NCBI GenBank assembly: GCA_002371615.1
Contig: DFGA01000043.1
Location: 51,724 to 115,723 of the forward strand
Direction: 5' to 3'
Origin: Lachnospiraceae bacterium UBA3762
GTDB taxonomy: Bacteria > Bacillota > Clostridia > Lachnospirales > Lachnospiraceae
Length of the DNA stretch: 64,000 bases
Of the stretch, positions 18,151 to 27,708 are shown piece by piece. The position numbers were made by a program, and so were the translations under genes. Below the pieces are notes generated by a model. That model saw only the letters and a list, made by a program, of their open reading frames with translations. It made no database searches and was not told the origin of the DNA. Numbering within the stretch: the first letter of the stretch is position 1; the number at the start of each line of letters is the position of its first letter.

Positions 18151-19342
18151 AAAATGGCGTGGCATTAGCCGCGAGAGGATTTACTCGATAATCAGGATAG
18201 GTAACACAGAGGATATACCGAGCCGGATATTTGATGCGGTTATCGCTCTGTCTATCCTGATGAATCTGTTTATTATATTTTTTGAAACATTTGAAGCTTC
18301 CCGAAAGTATCTCGGTATCCTTTCCGTAATCGAGTTTGTCACGGTCGTGATCTTTACCATTGAGTATCTGCTTCGTATTTTTACCGCAGACTATGCGTAT
18401 CCCGGGAAAAAACCGGCTGCTGCCGTTGCCGCATTTGTACTATCGGTTTACGGTATAGTAGATCTTGTGTCATTTCTGCCGTACTGGCTTGCGCTTATCT
18501 TTCCGGCAAGTATTATCCCGCAGGGAGCGGTAGCGTTCAGAATGCTTCGCGTTGTACGGATCCTCCGTCTGTTCCGCATCAACAGATATTACGATGCCTT
18601 CAATGTTATCACTGATGTTCTCAAAGAGAAGAAAAATCAAATATTATCAGCTGTCTTTATAATGCTGATGCTTGTAATAGGCGCGTCATTGATTATGTAC
18701 GACATTGAGCATGCGGCCCAGCCCGATGTATTCCGGAATGCTTTTTCCGGTATATGGTGGGCGGTATCTACCCTTCTTACGGTCGGATACGGAGATATAT
18801 ATCCGATTACCGAGTCAGGCAGACTGGTAGGTATAGTTCTTGCGTTTCTCGGTGTCGGGATCGTAGCGATACCAACCGGTATCATCAGTGCGGGATTTGT
18901 TCAGCAGTATTCCAAGATCAAGGATATTGAAGGAACAAGTGATGAATATCCGATAGGGTTTATCTCACTTCTCATATCGAGAGGACATGGCTGGGTGGGG
19001 AAACAGATCCCGGAACTTATGCTCCCCGAAGGTACAAGGATCCTTGCGATTCTAAGGGGACATCAGGTCATTATCCCGTCCGGCGAAGAGTCTGTACTTG
19101 AGGGCGACAGGGTGATCATAGGGTCATTGTCGGATGATAATGATATTACCGTGGAAAAGATAAAGATCGGTGACAAGAGTGAATGGTGCGGAGTGCCGAT
19201 CTCATCATTGGCAAAACGGTTCAATGTCGTGTGTATTCTTCTGATCCGGGACAAAGAACGGATCGTTCCTTTGGATAATGAGGTGATCAACGGCAAAGAT
19301 GAGATCGTTGTACTAAGAAGAAACATCGGAGGGTCGATGTAA
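18143..19342 (+). CDS. Voltage-gated potassium channel with C-terminal RCK/TrkA_C domain
   Basis: A six-helix Kv-type channel of about 400 residues. The S4 sensor is RMLRVVRILRLFRINR and the selectivity filter TVGYGD lies at 213-218, followed by the S6 helix with IPTGI. The cytoplasmic tail (about 275-400) contains a TrkA_C-like region (LPEGTRILAILRGHQVIIP, then LEGDRVIIG) and what looks like a second, degenerate copy. No ATG fits; TTG 18143 with GGGAG nine bases upstream is chosen, while a longer start at 18077 inside the ABC gene is possible. The stop overlaps the following kinase start by one base. Confidence 0.85.
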   Translation: MNRKWRGISRERIYSIIRIGNTEDIPSRIFDAVIALSILMNLFIIFFETFEASRKYLGILSVIEFVTVVIFTIEYLLRIFTADYAYPGKKPAAAVAAFVLSVYGIVDLVSFLPYWLALIFPASIIPQGAVAFRMLRVVRILRLFRINRYYDAFNVITDVLKEKKNQILSAVFIMLMLVIGASLIMYDIEHAAQPDVFRNAFSGIWWAVSTLLTVGYGDIYPITESGRLVGIVLAFLGVGIVAIPTGIISAGFVQQYSKIKDIEGTSDEYPIGFISLLISRGHGWVGKQIPELMLPEGTRILAILRGHQVIIPSGEESVLEGDRVIIGSLSDDNDITVEKIKIGDKSEWCGVPISSLAKRFNVVCILLIRDKERIVPLDNEVINGKDEIVVLRRNIGGSM

Positions 19343-22122
19343 TGAATTCGTGGATGGGAAGGTTTCGAAGAACACTTTATGTACTTGTGGCACTCTCGTT
19401 TTTGTCCGCTTGTGCATATATGACCTATTATATATACGGCGGAATAGCACCGCTGTTTCCCGTTGATGAGGCAATAGAGATCAATGAATGGGTATATGAG
19501 GACCAGTTAACCGGACCGAGAAATGTTACAACACCGACCTGGGTAGACAGGAAGAACAGGGATGTGTTTATCTACAGTTCCGTTATGCCCGACAGTATAC
19601 CTGACGGTGCCGTGATAGCTTTTCTTCTCAGATCAAACTTCAGTCTCCGGATCGGCGATCGTATTGCAAAAGAATGGAACAGAGCGGATGCTCCGATCAT
19701 AGGAGGACCTGCCAAGAATTCTTATTTTATCATTCCTCTTGAGAAAAGCGATGCCGGAAAAGACATATGCCTTACAATTGAAGATTCCGGATACGGCGGC
19801 AGTATGTACAGTCCGGTATTGGGTAATAAATATGATGTGATAAGACATCTTGAGATGGAAAACGGTGCGGTTCAGTTTGCGCTCTCCCTTGCACTTCTGA
19901 TATCATCTTTTGTCATTGTGATCGTCGGACTGGCGTTCAGATTAATGTATAAATTTGAAGTTAAGCTTACAAAGATCGCGATCGGGGTATTTATAGCGTC
20001 ATCGTGGATGGTTACCGATTCTTTTATATTCCAGTTTCTTTTCAGAACACAGTTTATTGACGGTTTTATGTCGTATATGTGTACGCTCTGTATGACTCTT
20101 CCGTTTATCGGATATCTGGATGCGATACAGGATTACCGTTATGAAAAATACTATATTGCGGTTTCGACTTTTGAGACTTTTAACATGGTGTTGTTTGCAT
20201 GTTTGCATATTTCACATGCTTTAAGCTTTAACCGGGGGCTTCTGTATCTTGACATCAATATAGGAATAGGAATTGTGATATGTTTTGCGATCACCATATA
20301 TGATATCGTAAAAGGCAATTCACAAAAATACAGGCTGGTGGCATATGGATTTCTGATATTTATGATTCTCAGTCTGGTCGAGATACTGCTCATCAATCTG
20401 GCTATAGTACGTGTAGAGGGTGGAGTGATTATAGCAGGCCTCTTTGTTCTGTTTGCGTTTGCTATAATCCAACAGGTGATCGAGATCAGACAGGTTCAGA
20501 TCGAAAGGGATCGTGCGAATGAAGAAGGAGAGATGAAGACCAGATTTCTTACAAATATGTCGCACGAGATCAGAACCCCGATCAACTCCATACTCGGCAT
20601 GAATGAGATGATCCTTCGGGAGAGCAGGGATCCCGCGATTACCGCATACGCCGATATAATCAATGATTCGGGCAATCTTTTACTGTCTTTGGTTAATGAT
20701 ATTCTTGATGTTTCCAAAATCGAGAACGATATGGGTGAAATAATGTGCGACAATTATGATCCCGGAAGACTGTTTGACAGTGCGAAGGATATGCTGGTCA
20801 TGCTTGCCGAAAAGAAGGGACTGGAGGTCAAGACGGGAAAGCCGCAGAATTTACCGGCTCTGTTGTACGGAGATGAAAAGAGGATCTTTCAGATAATAGT
20901 CAATCTGATCACGAATGCAGTCAAATATACCGAGACCGGAACTATAACATTTACCGGCGAGTGCTATGAGAGGGAAGACAAAGAAGAAGGGTATGATCTG
21001 TGCTTTTTCATCAGTGATACCGGTATCGGCATCAGAAGAGAGAATCTTGACAGTATATTTGATCCTTTCCACAAACTTGATGACAACAAAAACCGGGGTA
21101 TTCAGGGGACCGGACTCGGACTGTCGATCGTTAAGGGACTGGTGGAAAAGATGGGCGGAAGAGTCAATGTCGAGAGTACATACGGTAAAGGAAGTACATT
21201 CTCGGTCAGAATACCGCAGCAGGCGCAGGTTAAGAAAGAAAGCAAAAAGTATTATTATGCCGGAGAGGATACACTGGATGATATTGATCCTAACTACATC
21301 GCTCCGGAAGCAAGGATACTTGAAGTGGATGATAATCCATCCAATCAGGTCGTTGTGAAGCAGTTCATTAAAGAAACAGGAGCAATACTTGATATTGCCT
21401 CGGGAGGAAGTGAGGCTTTAAGGCTGTGTAAGATCAATAAATACGATGTTATATTGATGGATCATATGATGCCTGATCCCGACGGAATAGAGACGATGCA
21501 CCTGATCAGATCCACCGAAGGAAGTTTAAATGCGACGACACCTGAGATCGTCCTTACTGCGAATGCGATAATGGGAAGCCGGGAAAAATATGAGGCAGAA
21601 GGTTTTGATAATTATTTGAGCAAACCTGTTGAATCGGAGAGGCTTCTCAAAATGATACGTAAATATCTCCCTGAGGAGAAAGTTATGTACAAGCCGAAAA
21701 AGCGGACATACTCAAGTGCTCCGCTTCCTCTTCCTGTTGAGAAACCCTCTTCGGATTCCGATGCACCAACGGATAACGGTCCGATTGATTTTAAGGTGTT
21801 CTTTGTCAGAGTCGACAATAATAAGGACACAGTCATGCTTATTCTCGAAGAGGTTGTTAAAGAGGCCGCGGTCAAGATCCCGCTGCTTCGTGAACTGTTA
21901 GAGAACAAAGATATTAAGAGATATGCAATAGAAGCCCATGGCGTAAAAGGATCAATGGCAGGGATCGCCGCAACGTCACTGTCAGAACATGCGAAGAAAC
22001 ATGAGCTTGCTGCGAAAGGGCGGAACACTGAATTTATTGAAAAAGATATTGATGCCTTCCTTGACGAATACGATAGTGTTATCGAATATATAAAACAGTA
22101 TTTAAAAGAATCCGCAGAATAA
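19342..22122 (+). CDS. Hybrid sensor histidine kinase with receiver and HPt domains
   Basis: A 926-residue membrane kinase. An N-terminal helix is followed by an extracytoplasmic domain (about 40-170), then about seven helices (175-380) in a 7TM-DISM-like arrangement, a dimerisation domain with the phospho-accepting H408 in NMSHEIRTP, a HATPase domain (GTGLGLSIV), a receiver domain with D707 in ILMDHMMPD, and a C-terminal HPt domain with H866 in EAHGVKGSM. It therefore holds a complete His-Asp-His relay, but no output regulator is next to it. Its ATG overlaps the stop of the K+ channel gene, so the two are coupled. Confidence 0.92.
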   Translation: MNSWMGRFRRTLYVLVALSFLSACAYMTYYIYGGIAPLFPVDEAIEINEWVYEDQLTGPRNVTTPTWVDRKNRDVFIYSSVMPDSIPDGAVIAFLLRSNFSLRIGDRIAKEWNRADAPIIGGPAKNSYFIIPLEKSDAGKDICLTIEDSGYGGSMYSPVLGNKYDVIRHLEMENGAVQFALSLALLISSFVIVIVGLAFRLMYKFEVKLTKIAIGVFIASSWMVTDSFIFQFLFRTQFIDGFMSYMCTLCMTLPFIGYLDAIQDYRYEKYYIAVSTFETFNMVLFACLHISHALSFNRGLLYLDINIGIGIVICFAITIYDIVKGNSQKYRLVAYGFLIFMILSLVEILLINLAIVRVEGGVIIAGLFVLFAFAIIQQVIEIRQVQIERDRANEEGEMKTRFLTNMSHEIRTPINSILGMNEMILRESRDPAITAYADIINDSGNLLLSLVNDILDVSKIENDMGEIMCDNYDPGRLFDSAKDMLVMLAEKKGLEVKTGKPQNLPALLYGDEKRIFQIIVNLITNAVKYTETGTITFTGECYEREDKEEGYDLCFFISDTGIGIRRENLDSIFDPFHKLDDNKNRGIQGTGLGLSIVKGLVEKMGGRVNVESTYGKGSTFSVRIPQQAQVKKESKKYYYAGEDTLDDIDPNYIAPEARILEVDDNPSNQVVVKQFIKETGAILDIASGGSEALRLCKINKYDVILMDHMMPDPDGIETMHLIRSTEGSLNATTPEIVLTANAIMGSREKYEAEGFDNYLSKPVESERLLKMIRKYLPEEKVMYKPKKRTYSSAPLPLPVEKPSSDSDAPTDNGPIDFKVFFVRVDNNKDTVMLILEEVVKEAAVKIPLLRELLENKDIKRYAIEAHGVKGSMAGIAATSLSEHAKKHELAAKGRNTEFIEKDIDAFLDEYDSVIEYIKQYLKESAE

Positions 22123-22159
22123 AAGCTTTGTTCATTTAATACAGAGTCACATTACAGCA

Positions 22160-22193
22160 AAAGGATGTCCGAAATTCGGGCATCCTTTTTTGA
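22160..22193 (+). terminator. Rho-independent terminator after the hybrid kinase
   Basis: AAAGGATGTCCGAA pairs with TTCGGGCATCCTTT through 13-14 bp with one G-T wobble and a minimal loop, followed by a run of T. It ends the exporter-channel-kinase transcript. Confidence 0.92.
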
Positions 22194-22212
22194 AAAAATA
22201 ATAAATAATGTG

Positions 22213-22241
22213 TTGACATAATATTATGTATGAGTTAGAAT
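22213..22241 (+). promoter_or_regulatory. Sigma-A-type promoter before the 13-bp repeat array and tetR
   Basis: A consensus TTGACA at 22213-22218 is followed after 17 bases by TAGAAT at 22236-22241. Transcription would begin within the 13-bp repeat array, so the repeats sit in the transcribed leader or in operator position. Confidence 0.75.
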
Positions 22242-22332
22242 AACCTTGTTATGTAACAATGATGTGTAACAAAGATACGTAACGTAGATATATAACAAAG
22301 ATACATAACATAGATACATAACATTGTTACAT
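22242..22332 (+). repeat. Seven tandem 13-bp repeats upstream of the TetR gene
   Basis: Seven consecutive 13-base units of the form AAC-NNNGATACAT (for example AACAAAGATACAT at 22294-22306 and AACATAGATACAT at 22307-22319) run without spacers. The array is bounded by a 12-bp inverted repeat, TATGTAACAATG at 22250-22261 and CATTGTTACATA at 22322-22333. It directly follows a strong promoter and ends 39 bases before the tetR start. A multi-copy operator for the TetR product, or a variable-number tandem repeat tuning expression, is plausible. Confidence 0.8.
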
Positions 22333-22371
22333 AGTACGATTTCCGGCCAAAGCCGCATGGAAAGGTGTAAG

Positions 22372-22926
22372 ATGCCTCCGAAAGAGAAGGTTTCAAAGGC
22401 CAGAATAGAGACTACAGCCTTTGAGATGACAAGAGAATACGGATTTTCGGAGGTTACTGCCAGAAAGCTCGCCCAAAGACTCGGGTGCTCCACTCAACCG
22501 ATATTTCGCGCTTATGAAAACATGGATGAGTTGAGGATCGACCTGTTTTATATGAGTACAGACCTTCTTATAGAGCGGATGCTTTCGGCAAGGAGCAGGA
22601 CTCCGGCATATATGGGACTGGCGTTATCTTACATCGAGTTTGCCAGAAATGAAAAGAATCTGTTTCAGCTAATAGCATCGGTCGACGATTTCGGAACACA
22701 GACAATTTCTGAATTCTTGAAAAGTGAAGAAGGGGCAAGAATTCAGAATAAGGTTTGCGGGGAAACCGAAGGAGGCGACAAAAAGAGACAGGAACTGTTC
22801 ACAATGTTTTGGATGTTCGTACATGGGATGGCTGCTCTTATAGCAGGTAAACGTGTCGAGATCTCGGACAAAGAGATCAGGACCTATATAACAAAGGCTT
22901 ATGAGGGCTTTATAAGGGAAGTATAA
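22372..22926 (+). CDS. TetR/AcrR family transcriptional regulator
   Basis: A 184-residue regulator. The helix-turn-helix is in residues 10-50 (TREYGFSEVTARKLAQRLGC, then PIFRAYENMDEL), typical of TetR. The C-terminal ligand-binding part is helical with several hydrophobic stretches and resembles the WHG-type TetR proteins. ATG 22372 has AAAGGTG at good distance; an in-frame ATG at 22357 is the alternative. The promoter with the 13-bp repeat array suggests autoregulation. The next gene, a small membrane protein, follows after 25 bases and may be its target. Confidence 0.85.
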   Translation: MPPKEKVSKARIETTAFEMTREYGFSEVTARKLAQRLGCSTQPIFRAYENMDELRIDLFYMSTDLLIERMLSARSRTPAYMGLALSYIEFARNEKNLFQLIASVDDFGTQTISEFLKSEEGARIQNKVCGETEGGDKKRQELFTMFWMFVHGMAALIAGKRVEISDKEIRTYITKAYEGFIREV

Positions 22927-22951
22927 ATAATTAATAAGGAGCAGGACGGCA

Positions 22952-23275
22952 ATGAGCGCAGGACGCAAAAGAGGGATGCGGTACCGCAGAAAAGTTGCAA
23001 GAGGGGTTAAGAAGACATTTATCAATGTGGTTTTTGCACCGGCAAGGATACCGAAGATCAAGCAGGATACGGTAGATCTTCTGATGAGATTATGTGAGAT
23101 AGCAGCGGTCGGATTTGTTGCGGCGCTTGTGGCACATATGACTTCGCCGGATTTTATCAGGACAGGTGTTGTCGTAGTATTCGGAGTTGCATTCGCGGCA
23201 TTGATCGGGGTTATTAAACTGTCGGACTATCAGGAGAAGATAGAGCAGTACAGATATTACGGATTCAGGATTTAG
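22952..23275 (+). CDS. Small two-helix membrane protein, unknown function
   Basis: A 107-residue protein with a strongly basic N-terminus (SAGRKRGMRYRRKVARGVKK), two hydrophobic helices (about 48-66 and 72-90) and a charged aromatic tail. I do not recognise the family. A TAAGGAGC ribosome site precedes the ATG. It lies directly behind tetR and ahead of a terminator, so it is probably co-transcribed with the regulator. Confidence 0.65.
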   Translation: MSAGRKRGMRYRRKVARGVKKTFINVVFAPARIPKIKQDTVDLLMRLCEIAAVGFVAALVAHMTSPDFIRTGVVVVFGVAFAALIGVIKLSDYQEKIEQYRYYGFRI

Positions 23276-23334
23276 AAGAGTCGGAATAGGGGTCCGTCTC
23301 TTAAGAATAGAGGGTTTACTATATTATTTATAAG

Positions 23335-23370
23335 GGGCGTAGCGCGAGGGGAAACCGCTACGTCTTTTAT
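23335..23370 (+). terminator. Terminator between convergent units
   Basis: GGCGTAGCG pairs with CGCTACGTC (one G-T wobble) around an 11-base loop and is followed by TTTTAT on the plus strand. It would end the tetR transcript and may also serve the converging minus-strand operon. Confidence 0.75.
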
Positions 23371-23373
23371 TAT

Positions 23374-24333
23374 CTACAATTCTATTGCTTCATCATATAC
23401 TATGGGATTCAATTCTTTGATGCATTCCATGTGTTCGTTCAGCAGATCGATATTTGTATCGTAATCCTTGTGAAAATATTTGATGAGATTAAAATATGCC
23501 CAGGCACTGTTACGGTCCGGGTAGACCGTTGCTTTCAGAAAGTATTTCTTTGCAAAAGGAATGTTAATATAGTTGTGCAGTCTTACGGTATCTCCGGAAG
23601 ATGAGCGCACTTCGCCCAGCATATAGAACAGTCCGAGACGGTTTGCCGCATAGGGCTCATACCTGTCAGCTGAGATCGTCATATAGTGTACAAAATCATT
23701 AACGTGTGAGTCGATGTCGCCTACGCCGCGTACGATCATATCGGCTTTCCTGGCGGCCAGATTGTTACAGGCATATACATATCCTTCCTCGGCAGCCTGC
23801 TCAAAGAATTCCTCGGCGGTTGCGGGCTCGTCAAGTCTGTCGGTAAGAGAGGGGATCTCACTAATGATCCTTCCGATTAGATTGACTGCAGCCGGTGACT
23901 TACAAGCCGAAAGAGTACCTAAGGCAAGATCAAGTGCAAGGTTTAGACGTTCCTCCCTTGTCATGTTTTCGATCACGTCTATTGTTTCGCATCTTTTCAG
24001 GATGGACTCACATTTATAGTTTACAAGATAGTACCCGATAACATAGTATGCAAGCGGCGTTCCGTTTCCGGTAAAACTGACGGATCCGTTATCAAATGTG
24101 ATATCGGCAGCCTGACAGTACAGAGGAAAAGCTTTTTTATAGTTCTCACGGAGATTAATTTTGCTGTAAAAGAGCAGGTCCGCATATGATTTTAGCGCAG
24201 CTTTGTTACCCGTTAATGCAAGACAGATGATCTCGCGTTCGGATGAAGGAGAACTGTATCCGTATTTCTCAAATACAGTCTCGTTCAGTATCTGTTCATC
24301 AACTTTGTATGTATTATTGCATGTTATTTTCAT
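23374..24333 (-). CDS. Sel1/TPR-like repeat protein, unknown function
   Basis: A 319-residue, mostly helical cytoplasmic protein. Repeated elements such as AAVNLIGRIISE, FFEQAAEEGYVYACNNLAAR and AANRLGLFYMLGE have the spacing and Ala/Gly/Leu pattern of Sel1-like repeats, usually protein-protein adaptors. There is no signal peptide. A strong GGAGG lies before the ATG, which overlaps the upstream membrane-protein gene by 20 bases, so it is the last gene of a four-gene operon. Confidence 0.65.
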   Translation of the reverse strand: MKITCNNTYKVDEQILNETVFEKYGYSSPSSEREIICLALTGNKAALKSYADLLFYSKINLRENYKKAFPLYCQAADITFDNGSVSFTGNGTPLAYYVIGYYLVNYKCESILKRCETIDVIENMTREERLNLALDLALGTLSACKSPAAVNLIGRIISEIPSLTDRLDEPATAEEFFEQAAEEGYVYACNNLAARKADMIVRGVGDIDSHVNDFVHYMTISADRYEPYAANRLGLFYMLGEVRSSSGDTVRLHNYINIPFAKKYFLKATVYPDRNSAWAYFNLIKYFHKDYDTNIDLLNEHMECIKELNPIVYDEAIEL

Positions 24334-26056
24334 TTTTTACCTCCATCCCTCCGAGTACCGGCAGGCAGCAGAACAAAGCATACATATATCTGAATTCCGA
24401 ATAAACTGGTGATGATACAAGCAGTGACAGAACTATGGCAAGTATCGTAACGCAAGATATGATACCGGTACGGCATTTTGAAACTGTGTATTTCGCAAAA
24501 AACATAAGTACGAGCCACACATGCAGTCCGATAGACGTGAACACCTGAAGGATCCGGTTGTTGTAGAACAGCCACAGGTATTCGTCCATGAACCGGAGCA
24601 TCTTCGGACTGTTAACCGTTCTTGATATTCCCAGGTCATTCTGTTCGATATCCCAGTACCATATCCAGTAACTGTAGCCGGAATTCCAATAACCGCATGT
24701 GCTGTCGACCCATGCGATCACAACAGTCAATGGGTTATGTATTACAGTGCGCAAATAAACTTTCGCAAAATCTGCCATATGACTGCTGAGGTATTCCTGA
24801 TTGTTGTAGTCCCTGATCATATTCTTGATCGGATCGGAAATGTTCGGATCATAATTATCCTTGATAGCGGAAACATCGATGAACTCAGACAGAAACTTCA
24901 TATCTTCGTCGGACATTTTGCCGTCGTCTGCTATAACTCTTGCTATCTGCTGAAGCGGTATGCTAAGTGATTCAACAGTGTCCGGCTGCGTAACATTATA
25001 CATCCCGAGAACAGGGTGTTTGAGAACAAAACTTGCAATGATAACAAACAGCATGATGACAAGGAGTTTTGCCTCATCCCGTGCAAGGAGAATAACTGCG
25101 GCAAATACGAATATATAGGCAAAGAGTCCGTTACTTCTGATCAGGCATATTATGAGGGAAGATAAGGCAAAACCTGTGTAGTTTACTGCAGGCCTTCCGA
25201 TTTTATTCATTGATCTTGCAAAGAAAACGATCATCAGCGTAACAAATGCTCCGAACAAAACGTCCTTCCAGACGGTAACGGAGTACATAATGTGAAAGGG
25301 CATTATCGTATACCAGACGGTGGCAATGATACATGCCCATTTCGGAAATCCGAATATTGTCATATTGTTGATAACAAATGCAAATGTAGCAGCCATAACG
25401 ATTATCTGGAAGAAGATAAAGGCCGCAACGCCCGCGTTTATGTTACCGGACAGTGCTATTGCAGGCCGTATGAAAAGACCAAGCAGCTGCGTGTGGTAAA
25501 AAGGCTGATGATTGGAGTATTCGCGGGTAATAATCTGTCTGACCTGATCTATGGAATCAAGAGATAAGAGTCCCGGGAAATAGCATCCGATCCAGACAGC
25601 CCCATAGACGCAAAGCATGATTACGAAAGGAATCAGGAAGAAGCGGTATGTTTTATCTCCCGTATACCCTCCTCTGCCGAATGCCGGTACATTGCGGACA
25701 TATACAAGCCGGATCAGTATATTCAAAACACTGACAAATGAGCCTGACATAATGATCAGAATATATGTTGCCTTGCATAATCTTACAAACATCGGAGTTC
25801 TGACATCAAGCGACACCGGATGAATCCATATTCCGTAGTTGGCAAGTACGACAAAAACAGCACAGATAAGCGAAGCGACCGTTATGATCCTGTAAGGTTT
25901 GCTTTTGCGATCGATGCTTAGGGAATGGTTTGAATGAAGACAATATAGTGCATAAACTGCTGCCAGAAGGTAGGGACCGAAGAAGGCTCGCGAATCGACA
26001 AGCGTCAGCGCACAGAGCAATATGCAGACAATACCTGTATAGTATGATTTTCTCAA
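24314..26056 (-). CDS. DUF6020-like polytopic membrane protein
   Basis: A 580-residue protein with about twelve membrane helices. The segment CYFPGLLSLDSIDQVRQI followed by NHQPFYHTQLLG resembles the extracytoplasmic loop of DUF6020 proteins, which have a GT-C glycosyltransferase-like layout with an acidic motif after the first helices. A glycosyltransferase role is inference. The start is taken as TTG 26056, where GAAAGGA lies at the right distance; a longer reading frame runs up to 26113 inside the upstream gene. It is the third gene of a minus-strand operon. Confidence 0.7.
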   Translation of the reverse strand: MRKSYYTGIVCILLCALTLVDSRAFFGPYLLAAVYALYCLHSNHSLSIDRKSKPYRIITVASLICAVFVVLANYGIWIHPVSLDVRTPMFVRLCKATYILIIMSGSFVSVLNILIRLVYVRNVPAFGRGGYTGDKTYRFFLIPFVIMLCVYGAVWIGCYFPGLLSLDSIDQVRQIITREYSNHQPFYHTQLLGLFIRPAIALSGNINAGVAAFIFFQIIVMAATFAFVINNMTIFGFPKWACIIATVWYTIMPFHIMYSVTVWKDVLFGAFVTLMIVFFARSMNKIGRPAVNYTGFALSSLIICLIRSNGLFAYIFVFAAVILLARDEAKLLVIMLFVIIASFVLKHPVLGMYNVTQPDTVESLSIPLQQIARVIADDGKMSDEDMKFLSEFIDVSAIKDNYDPNISDPIKNMIRDYNNQEYLSSHMADFAKVYLRTVIHNPLTVVIAWVDSTCGYWNSGYSYWIWYWDIEQNDLGISRTVNSPKMLRFMDEYLWLFYNNRILQVFTSIGLHVWLVLMFFAKYTVSKCRTGIISCVTILAIVLSLLVSSPVYSEFRYMYALFCCLPVLGGMEVKNENNMQ

Positions 26057-26069
26057 GTCAGATGTCCTT

Positions 26070-27692
26070 TCAGTCGAAAACGGGTTCGAGATTACTGAAT
26101 ATATTGCGATCAAATACCCAGATATATAGGTTATCCTGGAATTTTATCTCATCGATCTTATGTGCTCCGAGCGTTTCGCCGGCGTATTCGATATCGGTCG
26201 AATCAACAACAACAAAATAGCGGTCAACGCCGGGAACATCTTCATATCCGGAAGGATCGGACTGATAACGGCGGACTTCGTAACTGCCGTCCGGATATAT
26301 GAATATCGGACTTACGGTGATCTGACCGTCGCTTAATACATTAGCGGAGTTTGTCGAGTTCCAGAATGATGACGCATATCCGCGGGTAAGACCGTGCTCT
26401 TTGTATATTTCAATGAGCTGGTCCGTTTCGTTGGCATTGACTGCGGAAGGGAGATTTTTGACCGCAAGCATGCTGATTACGGCGCACACAGCCAGAACCG
26501 GAACCAGCGGCGCCAACCAGCGAACGCAGAGTCGTGATTTTAGCATATAGAGCGTGTACAGAAGCGTTGTCATTACAGCTGCACAGGCAAGACCGGCCAG
26601 ACGCCAGTTTGAGACAAGCGCATAACTTACCGAGTAAGTAAGCATTGTTGTCGCGAACATAAGCCAGTAATAAATTATGAGAAGACGCAGAATGCGGTTC
26701 TCGATCTTCTTATATGATATCGCTGCAAATGCGGGAACAACGAGGATCACAAGAGCAAAAAAGTACATTCCGAGTATCCTGATGCCGTCAAATGTCATCA
26801 TCTGCACGTCGGAGGATGAATTCCCGGTAAGTACTTTGATCCATTCAAGAAGGAAAGGGCTCTGCTTCCATACCCAGCCGTCAGACGGCAGAAGAGCGGT
26901 AATGGAGTCTTCGTATTCACTGCTTGCGAAGAAGATCATTTTGATAACATATCCCACCAGACCGCCGGCAGCAAAGAGCACGATCGTATTTATAAGTGAA
27001 CGGTCATCTGCGTATGTAATCGGCCGCCTGTCAAGGTAACGCTCTATGATAAGGCATCCTACAAACGGAACAAAATAGAGTATAAGAGTTGCCATTCCGT
27101 TTGTGCAGCAGAGCATCAGCCAGAGGGCTATTACAGCAGTATACACATAGGGCTTACGGCCGGCCATGCCGGATGCATTGCCGCAAAACAGCGTACTTCG
27201 TTTCAGGAAAAAGAATGAGATACACATAAACACTATAACAAGACTGTAGTGGATAATATGTCCGTAGAAAATCATTCGTGTGATATCGGACGCACACATA
27301 AAGATCATCGTCAGCCCTGAAAGCGCAAGCGACTCCGGAGCCGAACAGTCCGCACTCATAAAAAAGATAAAAAGAGATGCCGCAAAAATAAAAAGAAAAA
27401 CTGTCATCCCAAGCTGATGGGAAAAAAACGACAGTCCGAATATCCTGACTATCGGGATCATTATGGGAATACCGGAAAAAGGCAGAAAATACGCATACCA
27501 GTAGTCGGGATCACAATATTTTCCGCTCTTTACCGAAGCGTTGGCCCACAACAATGTGTCCGTAAAATCGGCATTAAACTCACCCCGGCACCTTTTGTAC
27601 AGATAGAATAATACGACAAGAATGCCGAGCGCAAATATACCGGCTCCGATAATGGTGCCGATGACTTTTCCGTTTTTTTTGAGAAAGTTCAT
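26070..27692 (-). CDS. Polytopic membrane protein, GT-C-like, unknown function
   Basis: A 540-residue protein with an N-terminal helix, a loop holding FNADFTDTLLWANASV and SGKYCDPDYWY, about ten further helices and a soluble C-terminal domain of about 100 residues. The acidic loop after helix one is like that of GT-C glycosyltransferases and related membrane proteins, but no family could be assigned with certainty. It sits 16 bases behind the small double-glycine zinc-ribbon gene and 13 bases before the DUF6020-like gene. Confidence 0.65.
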   Translation of the reverse strand: MNFLKKNGKVIGTIIGAGIFALGILVVLFYLYKRCRGEFNADFTDTLLWANASVKSGKYCDPDYWYAYFLPFSGIPIMIPIVRIFGLSFFSHQLGMTVFLFIFAASLFIFFMSADCSAPESLALSGLTMIFMCASDITRMIFYGHIIHYSLVIVFMCISFFFLKRSTLFCGNASGMAGRKPYVYTAVIALWLMLCCTNGMATLILYFVPFVGCLIIERYLDRRPITYADDRSLINTIVLFAAGGLVGYVIKMIFFASSEYEDSITALLPSDGWVWKQSPFLLEWIKVLTGNSSSDVQMMTFDGIRILGMYFFALVILVVPAFAAISYKKIENRILRLLIIYYWLMFATTMLTYSVSYALVSNWRLAGLACAAVMTTLLYTLYMLKSRLCVRWLAPLVPVLAVCAVISMLAVKNLPSAVNANETDQLIEIYKEHGLTRGYASSFWNSTNSANVLSDGQITVSPIFIYPDGSYEVRRYQSDPSGYEDVPGVDRYFVVVDSTDIEYAGETLGAHKIDEIKFQDNLYIWVFDRNIFSNLEPVFD

Positions 27693-27708
27693 TATATGGT
27701 TTCGCTTT

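Noticed and set aside
22242..22332. CRISPR-like array
   Set aside because: The 13-bp units follow each other without spacers and are too short; no cas genes are present.
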